In this document: positions 36,099 through 44,464 of the stretch, piece by piece
How the letters are laid out: each line of letters begins with the position of its first letter
How positions within the stretch are numbered: the first letter of the stretch is position 1
Assembly (NCBI GenBank): GCA_951812725.1
Contig: OX638330.1
Location: 310,001 to 374,000 of the forward strand
Length of the DNA stretch: 64,000 bases
Direction: 5' to 3'
Source: an uncultured Caldilineaceae bacterium
GTDB lineage: Bacteria > Chloroflexota > Anaerolineae > Caldilineales > Caldilineaceae
Made by a program: the position numbers and the translations under genes
The notes under the pieces: generated by a model
The model's input: the letters and a program-made list of their open reading frames with translations, nothing else
Databases searched by the model: none
What the model was told of the DNA's origin: nothing

Positions 36099-36959
36099 CT
36101 ACCACGCTCCCGAAACAAGGACCGAGTCAACGTAGAGGAACGCCCGTTTGTCGATATCGGTTTCGACCCAGAAAGCGACGTTGAGCATGCAGTCCAGATT
36201 AGGCATTGCCGGGATCATCATCGGCCCCACATCGGTCAGATCGTGGATGCGATCGTTGCACTGCAGGTGCGTGATCTGCCGGCTGGCCAGGTCCAGGTCC
36301 ATGCGGAGATAATACCAGTTGAATTTGGTGGCGACCTCATTATAGCAGAGAATTTGGCTTGAGTCAGGCACGTCTTCCCAGCCGCTGGGCGCCAGATGAA
36401 AGTGGGAAACCGTCTCCGCCCTGCCGCCAATGTCATGAAACGGTTCCCGCTCGCGTTTGAACTGCCACTTCCGCATCGGCTCGCCCTCCAGCGCATTGAG
36501 GTAACGCCAGTGCGGCATCCACCGGTACTCTTCATCCTGCAGGTCGAACAGCACGCCGACGGCCCGCACGTCGTCCACCGAAAGCTGCAGCGCGCTCGCC
36601 TCCGGCTTGAAGGTGAAGTAGGCCTCCAGCCGGACCGGCCCCCGGTGCCGCCAGGTTACCCGCTTGATCGAGACGCTGATGTCACCAGCGCGCGCGCGCG
36701 TCGCCAGTTTCATCGAATACGTGCCCTGCATCGCGCCGTGCGTTCCCGTATCCCAGTGCGTACCGCTGCTGAGCATGGGAGGCCGCATATCCGCGTACTG
36801 GGGCAGCATACTGTCCAGGCTATCCTCGTAGTTCCCGATCAGCTCGACCCAGCCGCGCAGGCCGCGGTTGAATTCGTCGTGATAGATTATGCGCGGCAGC
36901 GGATCAAACCGGCTTAGCGCCGGATCCGCGTTCAGAATTGCTCTTGCTTGGTCTGGCAT
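36099..36959 (-). CDS. Conserved-looking protein of unknown function, possibly jelly-roll
   Basis: A 286-residue protein I do not recognise. It is rich in Trp, Tyr and alternating beta-type sequence (RIIYHDEFNRGLRGWVELIG, ISVSIKRVTWRHRGPVRLEA, RWMPHWRYLNALEG, VATKFNWYYLRMDLDL), which suggests a beta-sandwich carbohydrate-binding or lyase-like fold. No signal peptide. The start is taken as ATG 36959, with AAGGAAAGG 6 bp upstream; ATG 36965 overlaps that site and the open frame runs on into repeat copy 3. It heads a probable operon with the 110-residue gene and maybe the Opp system 1 genes. Confidence 0.65.
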   Translation of the reverse strand: MPDQARAILNADPALSRFDPLPRIIYHDEFNRGLRGWVELIGNYEDSLDSMLPQYADMRPPMLSSGTHWDTGTHGAMQGTYSMKLATRARAGDISVSIKRVTWRHRGPVRLEAYFTFKPEASALQLSVDDVRAVGVLFDLQDEEYRWMPHWRYLNALEGEPMRKWQFKREREPFHDIGGRAETVSHFHLAPSGWEDVPDSSQILCYNEVATKFNWYYLRMDLDLASRQITHLQCNDRIHDLTDVGPMMIPAMPNLDCMLNVAFWVETDIDKRAFLYVDSVLVSGAW

Positions 36960-36989
36960 TGACATCCTTTCCTTGTTCGTTCCATTGTT

Positions 36990-37339
36990 GTAACTACCCA
37001 GCCACAAATGATGTGCGCTCCTGAATGAGGCGAGCAAAGGCGACTCTCTCCTCACTTTTCTTCTCACTCATATCCTCAATCAATCGCCGCAGTCTCTGAC
37101 CACTGATCACTGACCACTGCAGTTCTGGGCGGTCGGCCGCAAGCGGCCTCCCTTGTGCAGGGGCTGCGCCCCCGCAACGCCCCCCTCCAAAAACATGCCT
37201 CATCGACCGTACGCACTGTTTCCAGCTGTGCGTCCCGTGCAATGTGGCCGCTGCCAACGAATACACGATGAGATTGCCCGAATGGCGGCGTGAATGAAGG
37301 TCTGGTCCCCACAGGCACTGTAAATGGGTCAGTAGCTAC
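36990..37339 (+). repeat. MITE-like element, copy 3
   Basis: This copy is 350 bp. The termini are GTAACTACCCAGCC (36990) and GGGTCAGTAGCTAC (37326-37339). It ends 3 bp before the stop codon of PhyH 3. In the structured core (from 37127) the first hairpin is GGCCG-CAAG-CGGCC instead of GGGCC-TTC-GGCCC, so the stem is kept with a different sequence. It has an extra left-hand filler containing CACTGATCACTGACCACTGC. No gene inside. Confidence 0.8.
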
Positions 37340-37342
37340 CCA

Positions 37343-38140
37343 TCACTTAAATCCCAACTCCACCAGCTTGCCCACCATCCCCTTGATGCGGGGACTGTCG
37401 CTGTACAAGAAAGCGTCTTCGTACACGCGGGCTGATTGCGTATACTGCATGTTCTCCACGTGCTTGAGGTCACTCTTGTAGACCCGAATTAGATACTCGA
37501 TGTTCTCATCTTTTGACGGCTGCGCACCGAAATTCATCGTGAACATGCGCCGCCCTGTCTTGCCGCCGAACGCTGAATGCCACAGGTTCTGGTTAAAGAA
37601 AACTACATCGCCCGGCTGCGACTCGAGCGGAAAATTTGGGATGTCGCGGCCGTCCGTGCCAAACGCCTTCTCGTCCGGATCGTGGCGCTGTTGCCTGAGC
37701 GGGTCGAGCGCGTCGTGCAGCGGCAGCCGGTGCGAACCGGGGATCACGCGCAGGCAGCCGCTATCCTTCATCACCGGGTCGAGGTACAGGGCGACCTTGA
37801 TGCACTTATAGTCGAGAACCGAACCGTCGGGATGCCAGCCGGTGTCGCCGACATAGAGGTTGCCGTCGGAACCCATCCATACAAAACCGGGACCGAGCAG
37901 CTGTTCGAGCGGTAGATAAATGCGATCATCCTCAACAAGGCCGGACAGTAGCGGCCTCTTCTCGATGAAGCCCAGCACCGCCTGCCGCGCTTTCCCGTCG
38001 AACGCCTCACCCCTGCGGTCCTCCGTCAGCACCTCATCGAACGCGTCGCTGATCTCCTCCATTTCGCTCGTCGAAAAGCACTGCCGTCTGACGACAAAGC
38101 CGAATGTCTCAAAATGAGCGAGATGTTCCGCAGTTAACAT
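37343..38140 (-). CDS. Phytanoyl-CoA dioxygenase (PhyH) family protein 3
   Basis: A 265-residue PhyH-family Fe(II)/2-oxoglutarate dioxygenase: metal ligands His103 and Asp105 (TGWHPDGS) and His188 (NLWHSAFGG), with Arg197/198 in GRRMFTMNF. SGCLRVIPGSHR and ESQPGDVVFFNQ are shared with PhyH 1 and 2. ATG 38140 starts the conserved LTAEHLAHFETFGFVV; the frame is open to 38206 without homology. It is the last gene of the run that begins with the CUT1 binding protein at 43845, after the amidohydrolase. Substrate unknown; presumably something related to the solute of that importer. Confidence 0.86.
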   Translation of the reverse strand: MLTAEHLAHFETFGFVVRRQCFSTSEMEEISDAFDEVLTEDRRGEAFDGKARQAVLGFIEKRPLLSGLVEDDRIYLPLEQLLGPGFVWMGSDGNLYVGDTGWHPDGSVLDYKCIKVALYLDPVMKDSGCLRVIPGSHRLPLHDALDPLRQQRHDPDEKAFGTDGRDIPNFPLESQPGDVVFFNQNLWHSAFGGKTGRRMFTMNFGAQPSKDENIEYLIRVYKSDLKHVENMQYTQSARVYEDAFLYSDSPRIKGMVGKLVELGFK

Positions 38141-38273
38141 CTGAGCGCCATTCCTTCCTGCTGCGCGGCAGCGTCTATTATTTGCAACTGAATCGACAGC
38201 GGGCAAATTCCAGGCTTCAAATAGGAGGTACTTCCTCTGTCGGATTCCGTTCGACGCGCAGGTCAGTCACAGC

Positions 38274-39362
38274 TCACAGCAGTTCGAACATGCGCGCCGC
38301 ATTACCACCCAGGATCAACGCCTTCTCATTTTCCGAAAGAAACGCACAGTGCACCCGAATGTAGTCGATCGCCTGTTTGTATGTACACCAGGAGCCGGAG
38401 CAGTAGGGCATATCCGTCCCCCACAACAGCTTGTGAACGCCGATCTCCTCGCGCAGCTCCCTGATCTTTTCCTGGGCGCCAGGGAACGGGTATTCCGGCC
38501 AGAACGCGCAGAAAAGCACTTCAACGTGCATGTTCGGCCGCTTGAGCAGCGTCATCAGCGCATCAGGGACTTGATAGCGCTCCTCGCCGCGGCGCATACT
38601 GAACGTATCGATGCCATGCGTGAGCACGGCAGGGATTTCGGGGTGGGCCTGGGCCCAGCGGTCGAGCTCAGCCACGTGCTCCATAAACCCGCCCAGTCGG
38701 TCACGCTTGCGGCTGTGCAGATACCACCAGACGGGGATGCCCAGGTCACTTACCTTCTCCCACAGCGGCTCGAATTTGGCGTCGTCAAGATGGTCGGCGT
38801 AGTTGCTCAGCGCGAACGGCTCCACGCTGAAATAAAGACCCTTGAGACCATGTTCGCACACAGCCTGCTCCAGCCGCTCATGCTCCTCCCGCCTGTCCGC
38901 CTCCCATTCCCGCACCTGCGCCAGCCCAATGAAGCGATTGGGAAAGCGCCGCATCTGCTCGCCATAGTACTCGTTCAGCGCCCCGTAGATGTGGTCGTGC
39001 TGGAGAACACCCATGTCCACGCCCACCAGGTCCATCTCGCCGATCATGCGCTCGGGCGGTGCTTCACAGTTGATCAGGCTTGGAGGATAGGCCTGCATGT
39101 AGTAATCGACGCCGTCAACCGTGATTTCCGCGCGGCCAAAGTCGGCCATGCGAAAGTTGACATCCGGCATCTCGTTGAGGTCGTCCGAGTCCCAATTCAT
39201 AAACGGCTCGGGCACCTCTTCGTCATCGGCTTTGCGGCGGAAGCGGCGGCTGTCGCGCATGTGATACTGCCAGAACTTCATCCGCAGCGGTTGCAGCGGG
39301 TCCTCCGCAACGGATGCTCGTCCCAGCGGAGGAAAGATGTGAAAGTGTGCGTCGATGATCAC
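38274..39362 (-). CDS. Amidohydrolase 2 family metal-dependent hydrolase
   Basis: A 362-residue protein of the amidohydrolase-2 group (ACMS decarboxylase-like TIM barrels), which hydrolyse or decarboxylate cyclic or aromatic acids and lactones. It starts MIIDAHFHIFPPLGR with metal ligands His6 and His8. His216 (WWYLHS), His249 (AVLTHG) and Asp317 (LLWGTDMPY) complete the expected metal site. ILGGNAARMFELL is the usual closing motif. Its place after two sugar permeases suggests it may open a lactone or act on an acid derived from the imported sugar (inference). It starts 49 bp after the second permease. Confidence 0.87.
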   Translation of the reverse strand: MIIDAHFHIFPPLGRASVAEDPLQPLRMKFWQYHMRDSRRFRRKADDEEVPEPFMNWDSDDLNEMPDVNFRMADFGRAEITVDGVDYYMQAYPPSLINCEAPPERMIGEMDLVGVDMGVLQHDHIYGALNEYYGEQMRRFPNRFIGLAQVREWEADRREEHERLEQAVCEHGLKGLYFSVEPFALSNYADHLDDAKFEPLWEKVSDLGIPVWWYLHSRKRDRLGGFMEHVAELDRWAQAHPEIPAVLTHGIDTFSMRRGEERYQVPDALMTLLKRPNMHVEVLFCAFWPEYPFPGAQEKIRELREEIGVHKLLWGTDMPYCSGSWCTYKQAIDYIRVHCAFLSENEKALILGGNAARMFELL

Positions 39363-39410
39363 AGACGTTTTTCCTCTCCTGATATTGCTGAAGTTATGGG
39401 CCGCAATTCG

Positions 39411-40325
39411 CTATCCCTTCATGCCGCTCACCACCACGCCCTGGATAAAGTGCCGTTGCGCGAAGAAGAACACCATGACGGGGGGCAGAGAGATCAGGGT
39501 CGAGACCGCCATTATCGCTACCCACGGGACGTAGTGCATCGAGGTGGAGCCGTGCGCGGTCTGCACCCACGTCGTCAGCGCCACGGCCAGCGGCTGCGTT
39601 TCGAAACGGTTCAGGTAGATGAGCGGCTCGAAAAAAGCGTTCCACTGGCTCATGAAGGTAAAGATCGCCATTGTGCCCAGCGCCGGCTTCGATAGGGGCA
39701 GGATGATGCGCCAGAAAACGGAGAACGTGCCACAACCGTCAATGCGCGCCGCGTCGTCGTAGTCCAATGGAATCGTCAAAAAGAACTGTCGTAACAGGAA
39801 TATGTAAAAGGCTCCGCCCCCGAAGAAACTCGGCACGACCAGCGGTTTGAACGAATCCAGCCATTCCAGCTCGCGAAACAGCAGATACTGCGGGATCAGC
39901 GTAACGTGCGATGGAATCATCATCGTGCTCAGCACCAGGATGAAGAGGGCGGTGCGCCCAGGGAAGCGCACGCGCGCGAAGCCATAAGCCACCAAGCTGC
40001 CGCTAAGCACCGTCCCCAGCATGACCCACACCACCATGATCATTGTGTTCATGGTGGAGCGAACGAAGGGGAACTCGGTCAGACCCACAACGTAGTTGCT
40101 CCACTGCACCGGATTGGGGATGAAACTCGGCGGGATCGCGAAGGCGTCGGTCTCGGTCTTGAGCGAACTGGAGATCAGCCAGATGAAGGGGATCGCCAGC
40201 ATAAAGCCGACTGCGAGCAACAGGATGTAGACCAGGACCTGATTGACCAACTGCCTTTTGCTTACGCTCTGCAACCAACCGCCCAACGGCCCGTCTCCTG
40301 TGTTGGTTCGTGTCGTAGTGACCAT
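39411..40325 (-). CDS. CUT1 ABC sugar importer permease (MalG/UgpE-like), system A
   Basis: A 304-residue inner-membrane permease with six helices. The conserved EAA loop reads YDDAARIDGCGTFSVFWRII and the N-terminal segment PFIWLISSSLKTETDAFAIP is typical. The C-terminus RHFIQGVVVSGMKG is the standard MalG-class end. It is 44 bp downstream of its partner permease. No ATPase gene lies in this set, so a shared MsmK-type ATPase encoded elsewhere is expected, as is usual for CUT1 systems. Confidence 0.92.
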   Translation of the reverse strand: MVTTTRTNTGDGPLGGWLQSVSKRQLVNQVLVYILLLAVGFMLAIPFIWLISSSLKTETDAFAIPPSFIPNPVQWSNYVVGLTEFPFVRSTMNTMIMVVWVMLGTVLSGSLVAYGFARVRFPGRTALFILVLSTMMIPSHVTLIPQYLLFRELEWLDSFKPLVVPSFFGGGAFYIFLLRQFFLTIPLDYDDAARIDGCGTFSVFWRIILPLSKPALGTMAIFTFMSQWNAFFEPLIYLNRFETQPLAVALTTWVQTAHGSTSMHYVPWVAIMAVSTLISLPPVMVFFFAQRHFIQGVVVSGMKG

Positions 40326-40369
40326 CGTGATCGCGCCTTACCTATCTTTCAAATTAAGCGCGCTGAAGA

Positions 40370-41305
40370 CTACCTGACCGCGCCCTCGTAGTAGACATAC
40401 CGTCCCGAAACGCGCAGAGAAATAAGCGTCAACACAAATATGATTGCGAACAGTACCCAGGCCAGGCCGGCCGCGTAGCCCATCTTGAGGTAGTTCCAGG
40501 CATTCTGATAGAGATAGAGAATGTAGAAGAGTGAAGCGTCAGCCGGGCCGCCTGAGGTGATGACATAGGCGCCCGTGAACACCTGGAAAGTGCCGATCAT
40601 GCCGGTAAGAAAGGTGAAGAAGATGACGGGCGAGGTCATCGGCAGGGTTACATTGCGAAACTTGGCCCACACGCCCGCGCCGTCGAGCATCGCCGCTTCG
40701 TATAGGACCGTCGGGACGCCCTGCAGACCGGCGAGATAGAGGATCATGTTTCCGCCCAACCCCCACAGGCTCATGATGATGAAACTGGGTATTACCCACT
40801 GGCGCGAGGCGAACCATTGCGGTCCCTCAATATCGATGCTGGCCAGAAAGTTGTTGACCAGCCCAATCTCTGGGTTGAGCATCCAGGCGAACAGGAAGGA
40901 GGTGGCAATGGCTGGTGTAACCACCGGCAGGTAGAAGACGGTGCGAAAAAAGCCAACCCCCTTCACGGCCTGATTGAGCAGCAGAGCCAGCACATATCCG
41001 CCTATCGTGCCGAGCGGAACCAGAATGATCGTATAGATCACCGTCACTTTGAGCGATTGCCAGAAGAGGGGGTCTCCGTTCAGCATCTTGCCGTAGTTGT
41101 CCAGGCCGATGAAGCGGGGCGGATCAAGGATTGTGTAACGGCTGAAGGAGAGCCCGAAGGAGGCGACAATGGGGAAAGCAGTGAAAATGAGGAAGCCCAG
41201 CACCCAGGGTGCAATGCAGATGTAGCCGTCAATCGCTTCGCGCAGGCGCAGACGGGACATCCGGCGTCTGGCGCCTCCGCCCGCGGCAGGGGTGGCTGCG
41301 CTCAC
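40370..41305 (-). CDS. CUT1 ABC sugar importer permease (MalF/UgpA-like), system A
   Basis: A 311-residue permease: APWVLGFLIFTAFPIVASFG, then RTVFYLPVVTPAIATSFLFA and the EAA loop YEAAMLDGAGVWAKFRNVTL. An upstream ATG at 41323 exists, but GTG 41305 is chosen because a perfect GGAGGAG lies 5 bp before it. The GTG overlaps the stop of the epimerase gene as GTGA, a classic coupling arrangement. It would pair with the MalG-like permease downstream to form the transmembrane channel. Confidence 0.92.
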   Translation of the reverse strand: MSAATPAAGGGARRRMSRLRLREAIDGYICIAPWVLGFLIFTAFPIVASFGLSFSRYTILDPPRFIGLDNYGKMLNGDPLFWQSLKVTVIYTIILVPLGTIGGYVLALLLNQAVKGVGFFRTVFYLPVVTPAIATSFLFAWMLNPEIGLVNNFLASIDIEGPQWFASRQWVIPSFIIMSLWGLGGNMILYLAGLQGVPTVLYEAAMLDGAGVWAKFRNVTLPMTSPVIFFTFLTGMIGTFQVFTGAYVITSGGPADASLFYILYLYQNAWNYLKMGYAAGLAWVLFAIIFVLTLISLRVSGRYVYYEGAVR

Positions 41306-42231
41306 GGCTGCTCCTCCATCCATGCCCGGAATTCACTCTGCCGCCACGTATAACACGGTTGGTATCCCAACAATCTGCGTGCCTTTTCGGTCGAGACGAA
41401 ACTTTCAAATTCGGACAGCTGCCTGCGTAGAGGCACGTTTTCATAGTAGCGCGCGGCAAGCGTCGAAGACTCCAACAGCGAACAAGTGTCCGCGCCGTTG
41501 ATTAGGAAGACCTCATGTGCGATGTCTTCGTTCTCCAGCGCCAGCCTGAACGCCCGCGCCGCGTCGCGCGCATCGGTGACGGTCCACAGGTTGGAGCGTC
41601 CTATAGCAGGGTCGGTAATGTAACGCAGGTATCCCTCCCACTGCTCCTCCACTGTTCGCTCCCGGTTCCACCCCGCCCGCACCGCGACTTCGACACCGGC
41701 TCTGTCGAGGTACCAGTTGTGATTAATGCGCAGGCTCATGGTCTGAATGCCGTAGCTCTCGGTGTAACGCTGGCAGGTGATCTCGTTGATCAGCTTGCTG
41801 ATCCCGTATTCGTTGCGCGGCTCGGCCGGATGTTCCTCGTCAATGGGAAAGTAGCGCGGCGGCGTGTCACACTGCCTGTAATCGGTATTCATCGCCTCCT
41901 TGGAAGAGCCGAAGATCACCTTCTGCGCGCCCGCGCCCACGGCGGCCTCCAGAACGGTATAAGTTCCCCGGTCGTTGACATACATCAGCCGCTCCGGCGT
42001 GGTGATCCCAGGCCCCGGCACCGCCGCCAAATGGATGACGGCATCGTGGCCCTGACAAGCCTCCCGCATCCGCTCAAGGTCGGTGATGTCGCCATGGATA
42101 TGCCGGACCTCTGCGACGAGCGGGGCTGTCTGGCTGTAGTTTGACACCGTGTAGCCGCCAGACAGGAGTTCACGAAGCACGTACCCTCCGATTTTGCCGC
42201 TGCCGCCAGTCACCAGAACGTTCATCTGCAA
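41302..42231 (-). CDS. NAD-dependent epimerase/dehydratase family (extended SDR)
   Basis: A 309-residue extended short-chain dehydrogenase of the nucleotide-sugar epimerase type. The cofactor motif is TGGSGKIGGYV, the active site has the Ser-Ser segment IFGSSKEAMN and YGISK (Tyr and Lys), and HDAVIHLAAVPGPG is standard. Such proteins also act as sugar-acid or aldose dehydrogenases in import operons (for example uronate dehydrogenase-like). It is placed between the CUT1 binding protein and permease genes and is translationally coupled to the first permease, so its substrate is likely derived from the imported solute. Confidence 0.85.
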   Translation of the reverse strand: MQMNVLVTGGSGKIGGYVLRELLSGGYTVSNYSQTAPLVAEVRHIHGDITDLERMREACQGHDAVIHLAAVPGPGITTPERLMYVNDRGTYTVLEAAVGAGAQKVIFGSSKEAMNTDYRQCDTPPRYFPIDEEHPAEPRNEYGISKLINEITCQRYTESYGIQTMSLRINHNWYLDRAGVEVAVRAGWNRERTVEEQWEGYLRYITDPAIGRSNLWTVTDARDAARAFRLALENEDIAHEVFLINGADTCSLLESSTLAARYYENVPLRRQLSEFESFVSTEKARRLLGYQPCYTWRQSEFRAWMEEQP

Positions 42232-42444
42232 TCAGAGAAATGAGAAGTAAAGGGTGAGTTGCATGGGGCGAGGAGAGAGGAATCAACTGGGATAAGTGTG
42301 AAGCAGGTTGGCGAAGTAGATCACAGCCCATGCCGCAATCCCGCAAATCACAGTTCAGACGGTCTCTCCATTCACTTCGCTAGGCGACTGCCGGTGACCA
42401 GAATTCAACATCCTGGCCACCAGCTACTGATCAAAAAAGTGCCG

Positions 42445-43845
42445 CTATCCTTCCTGCAAGGCTGCATCGATCTCGGTCTTGGCGTCCGACATGGCCTCTT
42501 GCATCGTCTTCTCGCCCAGGAAGACCTTGTCATATTCGCGCCGCACCGTATCAGAGAAGAACCGCGCCTTGCGGCCATACCATCGAGGCATCCATAGTAC
42601 GTTCTCCGCGGCTGACGGATGCGTCGTGAAGCGCTCGTCGCGGCTCAGGAATACCTCGTAGAAGCGCCGCATCCACCCTTCCGGCAGCGCAGGAAGCTTG
42701 TCAATGGCGTTCCGCATATCGTAGCCTGTCAGATTGATATTGGGCGTAATCCAGTCGCTGATCGTCCCGCTGGTGGTGGCCCAAATGGAAAACGTTGAGG
42801 CCGCGTCCGTGTTTTCGCCTCCACTCCACACGCCCCACGAGTTCGTTCCCATTAGCTGGACGCGATGCTCACGCCACGGAACCGGCATGAACAGCAGCCC
42901 GAACTCTTCCTGGTTGACCCGCTGATCTCCGACACCCGGGTGTCTGATTGTGCAGAAGGCCTTGCCCGAATTGAATATTCCGCCCTGCACCGCCTGAGCC
43001 TCGGCGGGCGTGGGTGCAACCTTGTCCACCAGCGTCAGGTCGATGTAATCCTGCAAAGCTTGTACCGACTCCTCCGAGTCGATCAGCGCCTCGGTCTCCT
43101 GATAGCCCCACAGATCGTCCAATGCCTGGCCGCCGTTGCTGTACATGAAGTAGAGCGAAGTGGCCCCGAAACGCGCTGTGCTGTTGGCGAGACCCCACTG
43201 TTCCACTTCACCGTCGGCGTTGACCTTGGTCGTCGCTTTCAGAAGTTCGACCAGATCATCCCAGCGCCACTCATCGTAGTTCTCAGCCGGCCCGTCGTCG
43301 CCCCAGTCGGGCAGGTCGATGCCCTCCTGCTCGGCCAGCGTCCTGTTCACGACCAGCTGCCAGTTGGGGCAGTAGATCTGGGAAAGGGAGTAGATGTTGC
43401 CGTCATTCCCGCATTGCCTCAACGGGTCCGCGTCCCACTTGCTGTTGTCCACACCGTGGGCGTCAAGCGCGTCGTTCAGTGCCAGTAGCACCTTGAACCA
43501 ATCGCCCTGCCAGTAGCTGTCGACCATGACAACATCCGGCGCAACCCCTCCCACCATCTGCGTCAGGAGCTTGGTCGAGTATTCACCCCAGGGCGTCGAC
43601 TCGCTGATCGCCGTGATTTCCGGGTGCGCCTCGCCTATGCCGTCACGAATCGGATCCCAGAAACCGCCGTGCCAATGGCTGAAACGGATTTCGACCGCCT
43701 CCATAGACGGCGCGGCTGCCTCTCCTTCGCCCGCCATGTCGGCTGCCGGTACAGCCGGTTGACACGCGGCTGCTACAACCCCTGCAGATCCGATAGCGGA
43801 TGCCCACAGAAACTCCCGCCGGCTCATTCTTGTCTTCGCTGCCAT
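42445..43845 (-). CDS. CUT1 solute-binding lipoprotein (Tat-exported), system A
   Basis: A 466-residue extracellular sugar-binding protein (SBP family 1). The signal has a twin-arginine motif MSRREFLWASAIG (Arg9-Arg10) and lipobox VAAAC (Cys28), so it is exported folded and lipid-anchored. RFSHWHGGFWDPI, VGGVAPDVVMVDSYWQGDW and GDDGPAENYDEWRWDDLVEL are usual binding-protein segments. AAGGAGGA precedes ATG 43845, settling the start (the open frame runs to 43899). First gene of the run SBP-epimerase-permeases-amidohydrolase-PhyH 3. The 213 bp gap to the epimerase shows no evident feature. Confidence 0.92.
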   Translation of the reverse strand: MAAKTRMSRREFLWASAIGSAGVVAAACQPAVPAADMAGEGEAAAPSMEAVEIRFSHWHGGFWDPIRDGIGEAHPEITAISESTPWGEYSTKLLTQMVGGVAPDVVMVDSYWQGDWFKVLLALNDALDAHGVDNSKWDADPLRQCGNDGNIYSLSQIYCPNWQLVVNRTLAEQEGIDLPDWGDDGPAENYDEWRWDDLVELLKATTKVNADGEVEQWGLANSTARFGATSLYFMYSNGGQALDDLWGYQETEALIDSEESVQALQDYIDLTLVDKVAPTPAEAQAVQGGIFNSGKAFCTIRHPGVGDQRVNQEEFGLLFMPVPWREHRVQLMGTNSWGVWSGGENTDAASTFSIWATTSGTISDWITPNINLTGYDMRNAIDKLPALPEGWMRRFYEVFLSRDERFTTHPSAAENVLWMPRWYGRKARFFSDTVRREYDKVFLGEKTMQEAMSDAKTEIDAALQEG

Positions 43846-44165
43846 CGACTTCCTCCTTTGCTGGGTTACCGTGAATGCCACACTTGCTTGCCCTTTCAAC
43901 AGGAAAGAAAACTGGACTCAGTCACTGTGGTCCATTGCCATTGTGATCCATAGCCATTGTCCGCACCGGTCACAGACCACAGACCACATACCAGTTCCAT
44001 TCTTGCCCCTCAGTTACAGGGCACAGTCTATCTTGAATATGATATATTTCATAACGCGAATTTCCGACCAGAGTTCAGACATCAGCGCTCCCCACTCCAT
44101 TCTGACGAAGCTCGCGCCGCCTCCATTTACGCTCCGCCAGAGACCGTCGGATTTCAACTTAATCT
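43846..44165 (-). other. Leader region of CUT1 system A
   Basis: This 320 bp non-coding stretch lies between the binding-protein start and repeat copy 4. It holds a tandem 16 bp repeat (43927-43958) and an A+T-rich stretch around 44031-44053 that includes the near-palindrome TATGATATATTTCATA. A promoter on the - strand is expected here, but no strong -35/-10 pair stands out. Confidence 0.4.
43927..43958. repeat. Two tandem 16 bp units in the leader of system A
   Basis: GTGGTCCATTGCCATT and GTGATCCATAGCCATT are adjacent with two mismatches. They lie about 85 bp upstream of the binding-protein start and might be paired regulator sites. No regulator gene is nearby. Confidence 0.4.
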
Positions 44166-44458
44166 GTAACTACTCAGCCGCAACTGAATCGCAACCCTGA
44201 ACGAGGGGAGCAAAGGTGTTCTTTCTCCCCACATTGTTGTATTTTGGGCGGTCGGGCCTTCGGCCCTCCCTTGTGCAGGGGCTGCGCCCCCGCAACGCCC
44301 CCCTACAAAACCATCGCTCACCGACCGTGTGTGCGCATTCCAGCCGTGCGGCTCCAGCAACGTGGCTGCCGCCAACCGAATACGCAATCAGATAGCCTGA
44401 ATGGCGGCAGCGATAAAGGGTTGGTCAAGACAGTCACTGTATATGGCTTAGTAGTCAC
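44166..44458 (+). repeat. MITE-like element, copy 4 (best-preserved)
   Basis: This copy is 293 bp. The termini GTAACTACTCAGCC (44166-44179) and GGCTTAGTAGTCAC (44445-44458) are near-perfect inverted repeats. The structured core is 44246-44300. It lies 6 bp beyond the stop of beta-propeller paralogue 5. It is nearly collinear with copy 1 over its whole length, which makes these two the reference versions. No transposase and no convincing target duplication. Confidence 0.87.
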
Positions 44459-44464
44459 CTTAAA

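Noticed and set aside
36960..37067. N-terminal extension of the 286-residue unknown gene
   Set aside because: It runs into repeat copy 3, while an ATG with a ribosome binding site is present at 36959.
43927..43958. Tandem 16 bp units considered as a CRISPR-like array
   Set aside because: Only two adjacent units without spacers; no cas genes in the window.
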